DNA of 64,000 nucleotides, taken from Anaerolineales bacterium. GTDB lineage: Bacteria > Chloroflexota > Anaerolineae > 4572-78 > J111. Made by a program: the position numbers and the translations under genes. The notes below the pieces were generated by a model. The model was given only the letters and a program-made list of their open reading frames with translations. It made no database searches and had not been told where the DNA came from. The stretch lies in assembly GCA_020634935.1 (NCBI GenBank), contig JACKAT010000022.1, positions 1 through 64,000 of the forward strand, in the 5' to 3' direction. How positions within the stretch are numbered: position 1 is the stretch's first letter; each line of letters begins with the position of its first letter. Below are positions 32,309 to 41,364 of the stretch, piece by piece.

Positions 32309-33052
32309 ATGACTCAAGCGAATATAGACACCCCTTCTTTAATTACTCCTTCGCCGTTTTCCGAATTTTTGGCCGGGGCGAGAGACTCGTTTCCGTTAAT
32401 TGTCGGGGCGATCCCGTTTGGGATTATCTTTGGGACGCTAGCCTTAAGCAGCGGGCTGTCATTTACCGGCGCTATGGCCATGTCGGCTCTGGTGTTTGCC
32501 GGTTCAGCTCAATTCATTGCGCTGGGGTTGGTGGCCGCTGGCACAGCCTGGCCGATTATCGTACTGACAACATTTGTGGTTAATTTACGTCACATTTTGT
32601 ATTCCGCCACCTTGGCTCCGCATGTACGTCATCTGCCCAAGCAGTGGCAAGCACCGTTGGCCTTTTGGTTGACTGATGAAACATTTTTAGTGGTGGTCAA
32701 ACGCTATACACAGCAGCCGTTATCGCGCCATAATCAGTGGTATTATCTCGGCTCGGCGCTGTTTATGTATATCAACTGGCAAGTTTGTACCTTCTTAGGA
32801 TTGACCGTGGGCCAAATGCTGCCGAATGCCGCGGCGTGGGGCTTAGATTTCGCCATGCCGGTAACGTTCATCGGCATGGTCATTCCCTACCTGAAAAACC
32901 GGCCGATGGTGGCCGCGGTCGTCGCTGCCGGGGTCGTCGCTTTGGTGGCTCAGCCCGTTCCCCATAAATTGGGGTTGATGATCGCCACTCTAGTTGGAAT
33001 CGCCACAGGAATGATCGTTGAACAGTGGGGTAAACCGGAGGTTTTACCATGA
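32309..33052 (+). CDS. azlC: AzlC family branched-chain amino-acid exporter, large subunit
   Basis: A 247-residue membrane protein with the AzlC signature (FPLIVGAIPFGIIFGTLA; SALVFAGSAQFIALGL; NLRHILYSATLAPH). About seven helices. Together with the small AzlD subunit it exports branched-chain or other hydrophobic amino acids (in E. coli the pair is YgaZ/YgaH). Its stop overlaps the azlD start (ATGA at 33049-33052). It lies downstream of the AraC regulator, its probable controller. Confidence 0.93.
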   Translation: MTQANIDTPSLITPSPFSEFLAGARDSFPLIVGAIPFGIIFGTLALSSGLSFTGAMAMSALVFAGSAQFIALGLVAAGTAWPIIVLTTFVVNLRHILYSATLAPHVRHLPKQWQAPLAFWLTDETFLVVVKRYTQQPLSRHNQWYYLGSALFMYINWQVCTFLGLTVGQMLPNAAAWGLDFAMPVTFIGMVIPYLKNRPMVAAVVAAGVVALVAQPVPHKLGLMIATLVGIATGMIVEQWGKPEVLP

Positions 33053-33369
33053 ATGAACTCTATTTAATCGCCGGAATGGCCGTAGTAACCTTTGTCATTC
33101 GCTACTCGATGTTTGCCGTGGCCGGCCGTTTTGAATTTTCAACCCGACTAACTGAGGCGCTTCGCTACGTACCGCCGACGGTGTTGACAGCGATTATTGT
33201 TCCGTCGGTATTAATGCCAGGCGGCGAGTCGATTGACCTGAGTTGGACCAACGCTTACCTGGTCGGCGCGGTAGCGGCAATGGGGCTTGGATGGGTGAGT
33301 AACAATCTATTGCTGACGATTGTAGGGGGTATGGCCGTATTTTTGAGTTGGCAGTGGCTAGTGGGGTAG
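33049..33369 (+). CDS. azlD: AzlD family branched-chain amino-acid exporter, small subunit
   Basis: A 106-residue protein with four helices, normal length for AzlD (MAVVTFVIRYSMFAVAG; LRYVPPTVLTAIIVPSVLMP). It forms the exporter with AzlC. The reading frames overlap by 4 bases, giving translational coupling. Confidence 0.92.
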   Translation: MNELYLIAGMAVVTFVIRYSMFAVAGRFEFSTRLTEALRYVPPTVLTAIIVPSVLMPGGESIDLSWTNAYLVGAVAAMGLGWVSNNLLLTIVGGMAVFLSWQWLVG

Positions 33370-33453
33370 AATTGACGCCCTAAAAAATTTATGTAAACTC
33401 TCTCCAGGGTATCAAATTTAAGAATTTTGTCCCACTACGGCTAGCCTAAAAAG

Positions 33454-34185
33454 ATGATACGTTCGATTAAACGTTTTCTGACCACTCTGCTCCTTGTGGC
33501 GGGATGTACTCTACTTTTGTTTTGCGCCTCGTCATCACGAGTGCGTAATTTTAGCTGGTTTCGCTATATTTACAGCCAGCATAGCAGCGTCGATTTACCG
33601 GTAGCGACCAGCTTAGAGCAGTGCGCCGCCGCGCCGTTTGTAATGCCCACAAGCGGCTGGATTGGCATTGTCTACGGTGACAGCATTCTTGGCACGCAAA
33701 ATCATTCGGGTTTAGATATTTTTGGGCTGGAGGGTAATGGGGTAACGCCGGTTTACGCCGCGTATGACGGCTATTTGACTCGCCTGCCGGAGTGGACCAG
33801 CGCAGTGATTATTCGCCATCCGCAGGATCCGCTGGAACCGGATCGGCAGATTTGGAGTTTTTACACTCATATGGCTGATGAGGCCGGCCACAGCTACATT
33901 ATCAACCAGATTCCGCCCGGCACATTTGAACTGCCGGTCAAGCAAGGCACTTTATTGGGTTATCAGGGGGATTACAACGGCCAATCGTGGCGCTCGATTG
34001 ACACACACCTGCATTTTAGCCTGGTGTTAGACGACGGCTACGGTAAATTCCTCAATGAAACCGACATCGCTAATACGATTGATCCTTCCCCTTACCTGGG
34101 TATGCGGCTCAACACGCACTGCGCCGATAGGCCGCCGGTTTGCCGGCCCGATTACACCTGTTCGCCGCTGGATTTAGGGTCGTAG
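33454..34185 (+). CDS. M23-like peptidase domain protein, secreted or membrane-anchored
   Basis: A 243-residue protein with an N-terminal hydrophobic segment (FLTTLLLVAGCTLLLFCASS), either a signal anchor or a lipoprotein signal. The main domain has the LytM/M23 zinc pattern HxxxD (NHSGLDIFG, about 88-96) and HLHFSL (about 188-193). M23 enzymes cut peptidoglycan cross-bridges. The third motif is less typical (FYTHMADEAGHSYI), so activity is likely but not certain. The gene tail overlaps the convergent kinase gene by 34 bases, so the last residues of both come from the same DNA. No clear Shine-Dalgarno is seen. Confidence 0.8.
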   Translation: MIRSIKRFLTTLLLVAGCTLLLFCASSSRVRNFSWFRYIYSQHSSVDLPVATSLEQCAAAPFVMPTSGWIGIVYGDSILGTQNHSGLDIFGLEGNGVTPVYAAYDGYLTRLPEWTSAVIIRHPQDPLEPDRQIWSFYTHMADEAGHSYIINQIPPGTFELPVKQGTLLGYQGDYNGQSWRSIDTHLHFSLVLDDGYGKFLNETDIANTIDPSPYLGMRLNTHCADRPPVCRPDYTCSPLDLGS

Positions 34186-37112
34186 GGGGCATGGGGGAGG
34201 ACTATGGTGAATTTGGTACCAACGGCTGGCTGACTCCACAGCGAAATGGTTCCATTGTGATTTTCCACTATCTGCTTCACGATCGCCAATCCAAGTCCCG
34301 TTCCCCGTGATTTAGTGGTAAAGAAGGGTTCGAAAATCTTCTCCTGATTTTCCAGGGGAATGCCCGGACCATTATCTTCAACGGTGATGATCTGCACATC
34401 GTCTGTAACGACCATTGTTAGCTGAATCTCGCCGCCGGCGCCGATGGCATCGGCGCTGTTGCTGATCAGGTTGGAGAAAACCCGGCCAATCTGGTCGAAA
34501 TCGAGCATAATAGGCGGGGCATCGGGTACGAGTTGGTGATGAAATTTGAGACCTTTCTCAGGTAGATTGACCTCCCAAAAAGTTGCTTCGGTTTCCAGCA
34601 CCGTATAGAGAGGACCGGGAACAAGGTTGGGTTTGGGGGCTCGGGCTACATACAAAATGTCATTGATGATGCGGTCGATGCGCTCCATATTGGCCTGCAT
34701 CAACGAGGCGCCACGCTTGCGAGGATCATCTTCAGCAATATCGTGAACCAGATATTCTACGCCAATTTTGATAGCCATCAGGGGATTACGCAGTTCATGG
34801 GCTACAGTCGCGGCCATCTGTCCCAGCGCCGCCAACCGCTCACGTTGAATGAGTTGGGCTTGGGTATCGTGAAGCTGTTCAAATAAGCGAGCGTTATAAA
34901 TGGTTTGGGCCACCTGATGGGCAAACGCTTGCACCACTTCGGCATCTTGCGGGGTTAAAGCTCCCGGTTCAAACCGATCGACCGTCACGTATCCGATCAT
35001 TTCTCGGGCTAAGAGCAAGGGCGCACCGATCCAGCTGCGCACTTGCGAAGCGCCGGACCAGACTTGATAGCGCTCGTCGCAGCGCGTATCGGGAATATGG
35101 ATAGCGCCATTCGTACTGCGCATTTCCTGAAACAGGATATTTTGGGAATAGTCAAACTCTTGATTGACAACATCCTCGGTAAATCCTTCAGCCGCCTCCA
35201 TAACCAAAAAGTCGTCATCTTTAACCAAAAAAATGGCAGCCGAATCATAGGGGATTAACTGTTTTAATTTCAGTAGAATGTGTTTGAGGATTTCGTCGGT
35301 GGATAGCGTCAGGCTGATGGAAGCGACAGCTTCGGCCAAAATGGTCGTGATTTCGCGCTGGCGCTGCTCTTCTTCCACCTTGGCGCTCAACTCCACGGCA
35401 TACTGCTGCACTTTTTCGTAAGCGATCTGTTTTTCCAACTCGATCCGCTTGCGCTCGGTAATATCGCGAATCAAGCCTTGCGTGGCCAATCCCCCCCGAT
35501 AGACGGGGTAGGATACACTGAGTTCAACATCAATCTCATTGCCATTTTTGTCGATCGCGGTAAATTCATAGGGAGGCGGAGACAACGTTTTTTTATCTGA
35601 AACGTTGGGGTTCTGCAGATCTTCAACAATTTTTCTACCTCTGGCAGAAATAATATTGGTGAAGATAAAATCAGGTAAATTAGCTTCTTCCTGGGTTACA
35701 CCAAATAGTTCGGTGAAGCGGCGGTTAATTACTTCAAATCGCCCGCCATAGATTAAAAAGATGGCATCGCTCGATTTCTCAATTAGGGTGCGATACTTTT
35801 CTTCGCTTTCCCGCAGAGCTGCTTCGGCCCGAATGCGTTCGATGGCTTGGGCTAAATTATTAGCGATGGCTTGCAGAAAGTTGATGTCATCATTGGTAAA
35901 GACGCGATGATGGGTGGTATGAACCCCCAAAACGCCAAAGGGCCAATCCTCACCATCGATAATGACGCTCATACTGCTGACAACATTATGATCACGTAAA
36001 TATTGGGAAACTTCAAACCGGGTTTCGGTGTTAGTTTCTTCAACAATCACAGGTTCGCTGGATAGTAAGGTATAGCCCATTTGCGATTTCGAATCGGCGC
36101 TAATGGTCAAGCTGCCAACTAGCCCTTTTTGCCAGCCAACCCCGGCCCGCAGCAGGAGAACATCATCCACATTGGCTAATAATTCCAAAATTTGGCAATA
36201 TTCTACATGCAGCGTCTCGGCAATAAGGGCCACTGCTTCATCAAAAAGGACATGGAGGGGAATACCCTCCAGAACGCGCTGACCAAACTTGGCTACAACA
36301 GCTTGCTGAAAAGCCCGATTCTTCAGTTCAGACTCGGCCCGCCTGCGCTCGATGATCTGCTGCTGGAGAACTTGGTTTGCTCGCTCTAAATCGGGGGCTT
36401 TTTCATCGGCCCAAAGTTGAAGCTCTTCCAAGGTCCGGTGTAGGACTCGTTCGGTTTCTTTGCGTTCGGCCAGTTCTTCTTGAACAGCGCTGTGCAGCCG
36501 GGCATTTTCCAGAGCTACAGCTAGTTGGTGAGTTAGTGCTTCCAGAGCCAGTACGGTATCCTGATCGAAAGTGTTGACTTGAAAACTTTGGATATCGAGC
36601 ATGCCGAGGATAGTCTGTCCTAGCATAACAGGTAAACATAACTCGGCTCGAGTGAGCGGTTTTTCGGGGACTAAGGGCACAAAGCGAGATTCTAATCTGA
36701 CATCATTAGCCAGAATAAGTTGGGTTTGTGCAGCTACGGTAGGTATGATCTGGTCTTCCCGATGTTTAATTAGGCCAGTGGAAAGATAGTTGGCATAAGC
36801 CCCTGCTATGGCTTCAAGGCTAATTTTTCCCCCTTTTAACAGGTAGATAGCCACATGATCATAGCCAAACATTTCCAGAATCAGATGAACAGTGGTGTTG
36901 AGCAGATGATCGACATTTAAGATACTGGTAATTCGTCGACCAATACCGCTAACCAAAGCTAAATTGGCAGTCCGCCGTTCCAGTTCTGCATCAGCCAGCC
37001 GCTGTTTTCTAACCTGATCTTCAAGGTCCTGGGCGTAAGCCACTACTTCACTGTAGGCTATTTCGAGTTGTTGAATGTCCTGTTGCTGGGTTTCCCTTGC
37101 CTGTTTATTCAA
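34152..37112 (-). CDS. Multi-GAF/PAS sensor histidine kinase
   Basis: A 986-residue soluble kinase. In order: a coiled coil (1-50), GAF (about 60-205), coiled coil, GAF (about 290-430), PAS with PAC (about 445-565), GAF (about 600-745), HisKA with phospho-acceptor His772 (TVAHELRNPLMAI), and HATPase_c (about 870-972; N box SNLISNSADAIG, G1 EDNGPGIP, F box FEPFFTTKS, G2 GTGLGLAIV). The His and ATP parts look fully active and of NtrB type. It has no membrane helix and no receiver, and no response regulator gene is adjacent, so the partner is elsewhere. The start is TTG at 37112 with GGGAG nine bases before. A different start a few codons downstream cannot be excluded. Confidence 0.92.
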   Translation of the reverse strand: MNKQARETQQQDIQQLEIAYSEVVAYAQDLEDQVRKQRLADAELERRTANLALVSGIGRRITSILNVDHLLNTTVHLILEMFGYDHVAIYLLKGGKISLEAIAGAYANYLSTGLIKHREDQIIPTVAAQTQLILANDVRLESRFVPLVPEKPLTRAELCLPVMLGQTILGMLDIQSFQVNTFDQDTVLALEALTHQLAVALENARLHSAVQEELAERKETERVLHRTLEELQLWADEKAPDLERANQVLQQQIIERRRAESELKNRAFQQAVVAKFGQRVLEGIPLHVLFDEAVALIAETLHVEYCQILELLANVDDVLLLRAGVGWQKGLVGSLTISADSKSQMGYTLLSSEPVIVEETNTETRFEVSQYLRDHNVVSSMSVIIDGEDWPFGVLGVHTTHHRVFTNDDINFLQAIANNLAQAIERIRAEAALRESEEKYRTLIEKSSDAIFLIYGGRFEVINRRFTELFGVTQEEANLPDFIFTNIISARGRKIVEDLQNPNVSDKKTLSPPPYEFTAIDKNGNEIDVELSVSYPVYRGGLATQGLIRDITERKRIELEKQIAYEKVQQYAVELSAKVEEEQRQREITTILAEAVASISLTLSTDEILKHILLKLKQLIPYDSAAIFLVKDDDFLVMEAAEGFTEDVVNQEFDYSQNILFQEMRSTNGAIHIPDTRCDERYQVWSGASQVRSWIGAPLLLAREMIGYVTVDRFEPGALTPQDAEVVQAFAHQVAQTIYNARLFEQLHDTQAQLIQRERLAALGQMAATVAHELRNPLMAIKIGVEYLVHDIAEDDPRKRGASLMQANMERIDRIINDILYVARAPKPNLVPGPLYTVLETEATFWEVNLPEKGLKFHHQLVPDAPPIMLDFDQIGRVFSNLISNSADAIGAGGEIQLTMVVTDDVQIITVEDNGPGIPLENQEKIFEPFFTTKSRGTGLGLAIVKQIVENHNGTISLWSQPAVGTKFTIVLPHAPYDPKSSGEQV

Positions 37113-37493
37113 CTTTTAAAACTCCCTACATCTGAGTAAGCTAGAATGTAGTTAAGAGAAACTTAAGTAACGTACGAGTTGGCGGGTTAAGTTCACTTGC
37201 TACAGTGGTTTTGACTCATACCTAATACAATACCATAAATTTTCAAATTATGTAAGGGGGTAAAAGCTCTTACATCCGCCAAACATGCTGTTTTTGGACT
37301 ATTTTTAAGCCATAAAAGTATACGTTTTTTTACTACTCAACGAGAGCCACCTATAGTCTCTTGCGTTGCGAATTAGTCGGGAGCAACATTTCGATTAAGG
37401 CTCTAGTATTGGTCACTTGACGAAAATGTCAGGTTTTCACCTTTTAATACCATAAGGTATGGCTCAGGATGGGTTACGAGGTGGATAGCCTAA
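37113..37493. other. AT-rich intergenic region before the multi-GAF kinase gene
   Basis: About 380 bases without a credible ORF between two minus-strand genes. It must hold the kinase promoter. I see small hairpins (for example GTAAG/CTTAC near 37254-37276, and ATACC/GGTAT near 37448-37461) but no convincing terminator for the upstream M23 gene and no clear -35/-10 pair. Confidence 0.5.
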
Positions 37494-38876
37494 TTAATTT
37501 CCGGAAGTTTGCGTATCATCTACAGAAACTTCCGAGGGTGTTGTTGTAATCGGAATGGGCTTAGGCGCAGGTACAGGCTGGTTGGGATTGATCAAAGCGA
37601 AACTGGTATGCTGATCTATAACGGTAACGGGTATGGTAAATTGCCGGCCGTCAAAAAAGGTTTTAACAAGATAATCTCCAGCCGGAACGTCACTAAAAGA
37701 AAATGTCTCGTAATAATTATCGTCAGATTTAACCACATTGTCAGGATAAGTAAAGGTTTGTCGCCAGAAGCGCCCCGGTTCGCTGGCCCGATGAAGTGTA
37801 ACCAACTGTTGGGGAACTAAATAGTTCTGGGCATCGACCACCCGGCCGGCAATGACCCCAAAGCCGGGGTCTGGTTTAACCCATAGGTCCGGGTTACGAG
37901 TATCGTCATAGGTCCCGGCTCCAACCCTAACTTCAAGATGAAGATGGGGGCCGAGGGCCACCCCTAATTGGCCGACGCGGGCAATCGGATCGCCGGCTTT
38001 CACTTTTTGGCCCTGTTTAACCAATACCTGCGAGACATGCCCGTACAGGGTATAGACCGGCAGCCCCTGCCAGCGATCATTATGTAAAATAACCACAGCT
38101 TGACCATAAAAATCAGGCCAAGGGCCTAAAACCTTAACTTTATCGGTATCAGCGTGGGTCACGGTTCCATCACCGACCGCAATAACAGTTGTACCTTGAC
38201 CTGCTTGGATATCTATTCCATAATGCCAGAAATATTGTCCTCTGGCATTAGTACCATAGGGGTAGTAGTAACTGCCCCAACCGGAAAGTTCAGGCAAAAG
38301 CGGGCGCCCAAACCAGAAGTGATCTTCCACCTGAGTATAATCGGGCAAATTGGCTGGAACTTGGACCGTGCGCGGAGCCGGGGTAAAGGTTGGCGCGGGT
38401 GTGTCGACGGGCGTAATGACACCGCTGCGGGTTAAGGGCGCCGTCTGTGAAATTCCCAAAGTTGTTGTCAATGATAATTCCGAGCCGACTACAGTAGTAA
38501 CTAACTCCGACGCAATGATACTAGCCGGCTCAATTGTTGGCTCGGGAGTAAAGGTGGCCGTGGGCGGTTCGGGTGTGAAGGTCGAGGTTGGGGTGCTGGT
38601 TTCAGTAGGCGTCGCTGTAGCAGAGGGCGTGGCGGTGGCGGTCGGCGTGGCCGTAGAGGTCGGCGTAGAGGTTTCAGTTGGCGTCGCTGAAGCAATGGGT
38701 GTAGCCGTAGCGGCTTTAGTCGGCGTTTTGGTGGCAGTGGAGGTGGACATAGCGACGCTAAAACCATCGCCTTGGGTGACACTGAGCATGGCCACCACCA
38801 AAATCGTAACAGCTAAACCAAGGATAATCCCCACCAGAATTTTTTCGGTCTGCGAGTCAAATCTGGAAAATAGCAA
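37494..38876 (-). CDS. Membrane-anchored M23 metallopeptidase with Thr/Pro stalk
   Basis: A 460-residue protein. One N-terminal helix (ILVGIILGLAVTILVVAML), a long Thr/Pro/Ala stalk (about 45-175), then an M23 domain with all zinc residues: HYGIDI (His/Asp), YGHVSQ and PHLHLEV. A C-terminal beta-sandwich of carboxypeptidase-regulatory type follows (about 345-435; GVIAGRVVDAQNYLVPQQ). It probably trims peptidoglycan or other peptides outside the membrane at a distance set by the stalk. The start is TTG at 38876, supported by GGAGA upstream. It sits 30 bases after the FHA gene and is likely in one transcript with it. Confidence 0.9.
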   Translation of the reverse strand: MLFSRFDSQTEKILVGIILGLAVTILVVAMLSVTQGDGFSVAMSTSTATKTPTKAATATPIASATPTETSTPTSTATPTATATPSATATPTETSTPTSTFTPEPPTATFTPEPTIEPASIIASELVTTVVGSELSLTTTLGISQTAPLTRSGVITPVDTPAPTFTPAPRTVQVPANLPDYTQVEDHFWFGRPLLPELSGWGSYYYPYGTNARGQYFWHYGIDIQAGQGTTVIAVGDGTVTHADTDKVKVLGPWPDFYGQAVVILHNDRWQGLPVYTLYGHVSQVLVKQGQKVKAGDPIARVGQLGVALGPHLHLEVRVGAGTYDDTRNPDLWVKPDPGFGVIAGRVVDAQNYLVPQQLVTLHRASEPGRFWRQTFTYPDNVVKSDDNYYETFSFSDVPAGDYLVKTFFDGRQFTIPVTVIDQHTSFALINPNQPVPAPKPIPITTTPSEVSVDDTQTSGN

Positions 38877-38906
38877 GTTAGTGGTCTCCGGGAAATGATT
38901 AACCTT

Positions 38907-41279
38907 CTAAGGAATCCAGTCTATATTTTCTTCGACCCAGCCAAGGCTATTGGCTCGGTCATGTTGAACTATTCCATCCACGGATCCGTCCAGGGCAAAG
39001 TGACGGCGTTTATCCGTTCCATCAGGGTTCATGTCCCAAATAGCCCACTCAGCATCACGATTAGAAACGAAGGCGATTTTGGCGCCATCGGGCGACCAAG
39101 TTGGCAGCCCGTCGCTAGAGCTGTCCGAGGTAAGCGCGGCCAAATTGTCACCGCTAATATCAACCCGATAAATCTCCCAATTGCCGCCCCGTTCCGACAT
39201 AAAGACAACGGTTGAACCATCGGGGGAAATTTCCGGGTTGGTATCTGATGGATGATCGGTAATCAACTTTGGCCCACCACCGACAATGGTGTTGAGGACA
39301 ATGCCACAGTTGCCTCCGATACAACTGCTGTAAACAAATTGCTGGCCGTCGGGTGACCATTTAGGCGATTTACCTTGCACCGGGAAGCCTTCTTGTCTCA
39401 TAACCTCCCCTACCCCATTAACAAGCTCGTAAATGGCCGGTTCGCGGCCGCTCTTGCGAGAGTGATACATCAAATTGTTATCGACCGGCGAAAATTGAGG
39501 TCTGGCCGACTCAAAGAACAGGTCAAATCCCCAGGCATCGGTGTCTTTTTCATCTAATGACCGAGCAAAGAGACCGCGTCGATCAGCTTGCCACGAACGG
39601 TAAGCGATGTCCGTACCATCCGTAGTTAAAGCCGGTTGGCTGGCATCGGGTTGGATCAGAGTCAACCCGCTGCCATCAGCGATATTAGCCATATAAATGT
39701 CGTAGGTTGACCGCTCAGGATCGTAAATCGGAAAAACGATTCGACCAATCGCTTTGGCTTCGCCTCGGGCCAACGTCTGGTCTCGAGAAGCGTATTCGGG
39801 CAGCGGGACCGGAGTAGCGGTAGGCTCAGACGTAGCCTCAGAAGTAGGCTCAGATGTAGCCTCCTCGGCGGTTGTTAAGGTTGGGGTTGGAATAGGTGAA
39901 TCGTTACCCCCTTCTGCCAAAGCTATTTCAGCCGCCTCGGATACATCAGACGCCGGAGTAGGGGTGTTTATCGTCGAAATAGGCGAGGGCGTCGGCAACG
40001 GCGTTGCCCCCCCGGCGACTGCTACAGCCACTCCAGGCCGGGTAGCGGTGGGGATCAAGGTTAGCTCATTGCCTTGAGGAGTCCACAATTTGAGGTTGTC
40101 AAAGCTAACCCACACATACGGCTCGGCGAACGTGCCGGCAAAAAAGCCAAAGTTGCCGTGGGTTAGCGAGTCATCCCTGACCGAGGCCAATTCCTGGCCG
40201 TTGGCCCAGACCCTAATTTCGGGACCGAAGGCGGCAATTTTAAGAATATTAGCCGAGCCGTCGGTACTAATAAATTCTGACTCGGTCCAATCAACTAACG
40301 TGGACCATTCGCCATCGACAAACTTGCTCAGCAAAAAGTAACCATCGCCTGAAATATCAAACCGATAGAAATTATCCCGATCTTGGAAGCGAAGCAGCAG
40401 TCCGTAACTGTTTTTCTGGTCGCCATCTTCTAATTTGGCTTCCACTTCCATTTCAAAATCGGCCACATCCCGGTTAGCCAAACCCCAGGCCACCAGGTTA
40501 CTGGCGTTTACTTCAATCTGGTAGCGATTATTGCCGTAAACCTTGCGGGTATAAGTATCGAAGGCATCATCCCACCCGCCAAACGAGTCGCTAAAATCAT
40601 CTTCATAAACTAAAGCCAACTGTTCAGGAGCGCCATCAGGAGCCACAGGCTGGTCATTGGCTTGCTCGCCGGCATCAGCGCTGGTCCCTTCAGCCGGAAC
40701 CGTACCTTCCGCTACGGCTGCTTCGCCATCGCTGAAGCGATTAGACACCAGATAGATGACCAAAACAGCGGCAAAGCAGACTAAAAGGATCAACCCTCCG
40801 GCAATCCAGGCCAGTCGAGGCGGCGCAGTTCTGCCGGCTGCGGGTGCAGCCGCGCCCGGTTGAGGCGCAGAGGCAGGCATCGCGGCGGCCACAGCGGGCT
40901 CAGCCACCATCTGGGGTGACGGTACGGCAGCCGCTTCCGGTTGGCCGGGAAAGGTAAATTTAAGCTCGGTTTCCCCCACCCGGAGTAGATCGCCTGATTG
41001 TAGGGCAACCGGTCCGGCGATGGCTATACCGTTGATAATAGTTCCATTGGCGCTACTAAGATCGGTCAGTACCCATTGGCCTGCATCGAGCGAAATCTGA
41101 GCGTGGTAGCGAGAGACTTTGGCATCAAGCAGCACAATATCGTTATCGCGCTCGCGGCCAAGTTTAGTATCAAACTTGAGTTTGAATTTGTCACCCCTAT
41201 TTTCGCCCTGGGTGATTTCTAACTGCGGAGCCGCTGATTTGCGCGCCTGAGTGGCGGCTCCGTGAACATTTTCAGCCAT
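38907..41279 (-). CDS. FHA domain - transmembrane - LamG-like - TolB-type propeller protein
   Basis: A 790-residue protein. An N-terminal FHA domain (about 18-108) has the phosphothreonine-binding residues in GRERDND, SRYHA and SSANGTIING. An Ala/Pro linker and one helix (LAWIAGGLILLVCFAAVLVIYLV, about 157-180) follow. Outside comes a concanavalin/DUF1080-like domain (about 228-405), a Thr/Pro/Glu linker, and a C-terminal beta-propeller with TolB/PD40 repeats (PKWSPDGQQFVYSS; PEISPDGSTVVFMS; PTWSPDGAKIAFVS; about 515-785). The arrangement puts phosphothreonine recognition inside and carbohydrate/protein-binding domains outside, suggesting a link between Ser/Thr kinase signalling and the envelope. 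No kinase gene is adjacent. It is followed 30 bases later by the stalked M23 peptidase. Confidence 0.88.
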   Translation of the reverse strand: MAENVHGAATQARKSAAPQLEITQGENRGDKFKLKFDTKLGRERDNDIVLLDAKVSRYHAQISLDAGQWVLTDLSSANGTIINGIAIAGPVALQSGDLLRVGETELKFTFPGQPEAAAVPSPQMVAEPAVAAAMPASAPQPGAAAPAAGRTAPPRLAWIAGGLILLVCFAAVLVIYLVSNRFSDGEAAVAEGTVPAEGTSADAGEQANDQPVAPDGAPEQLALVYEDDFSDSFGGWDDAFDTYTRKVYGNNRYQIEVNASNLVAWGLANRDVADFEMEVEAKLEDGDQKNSYGLLLRFQDRDNFYRFDISGDGYFLLSKFVDGEWSTLVDWTESEFISTDGSANILKIAAFGPEIRVWANGQELASVRDDSLTHGNFGFFAGTFAEPYVWVSFDNLKLWTPQGNELTLIPTATRPGVAVAVAGGATPLPTPSPISTINTPTPASDVSEAAEIALAEGGNDSPIPTPTLTTAEEATSEPTSEATSEPTATPVPLPEYASRDQTLARGEAKAIGRIVFPIYDPERSTYDIYMANIADGSGLTLIQPDASQPALTTDGTDIAYRSWQADRRGLFARSLDEKDTDAWGFDLFFESARPQFSPVDNNLMYHSRKSGREPAIYELVNGVGEVMRQEGFPVQGKSPKWSPDGQQFVYSSCIGGNCGIVLNTIVGGGPKLITDHPSDTNPEISPDGSTVVFMSERGGNWEIYRVDISGDNLAALTSDSSSDGLPTWSPDGAKIAFVSNRDAEWAIWDMNPDGTDKRRHFALDGSVDGIVQHDRANSLGWVEENIDWIP

Positions 41280-41364
41280 AAAATTTTTGTTCCCATACTG
41301 AATTTAACGCGTGAATTATAGCAGACCCCAAAATAAGCGTCAAAGCAGTTAAAGTCTGTCTTAA

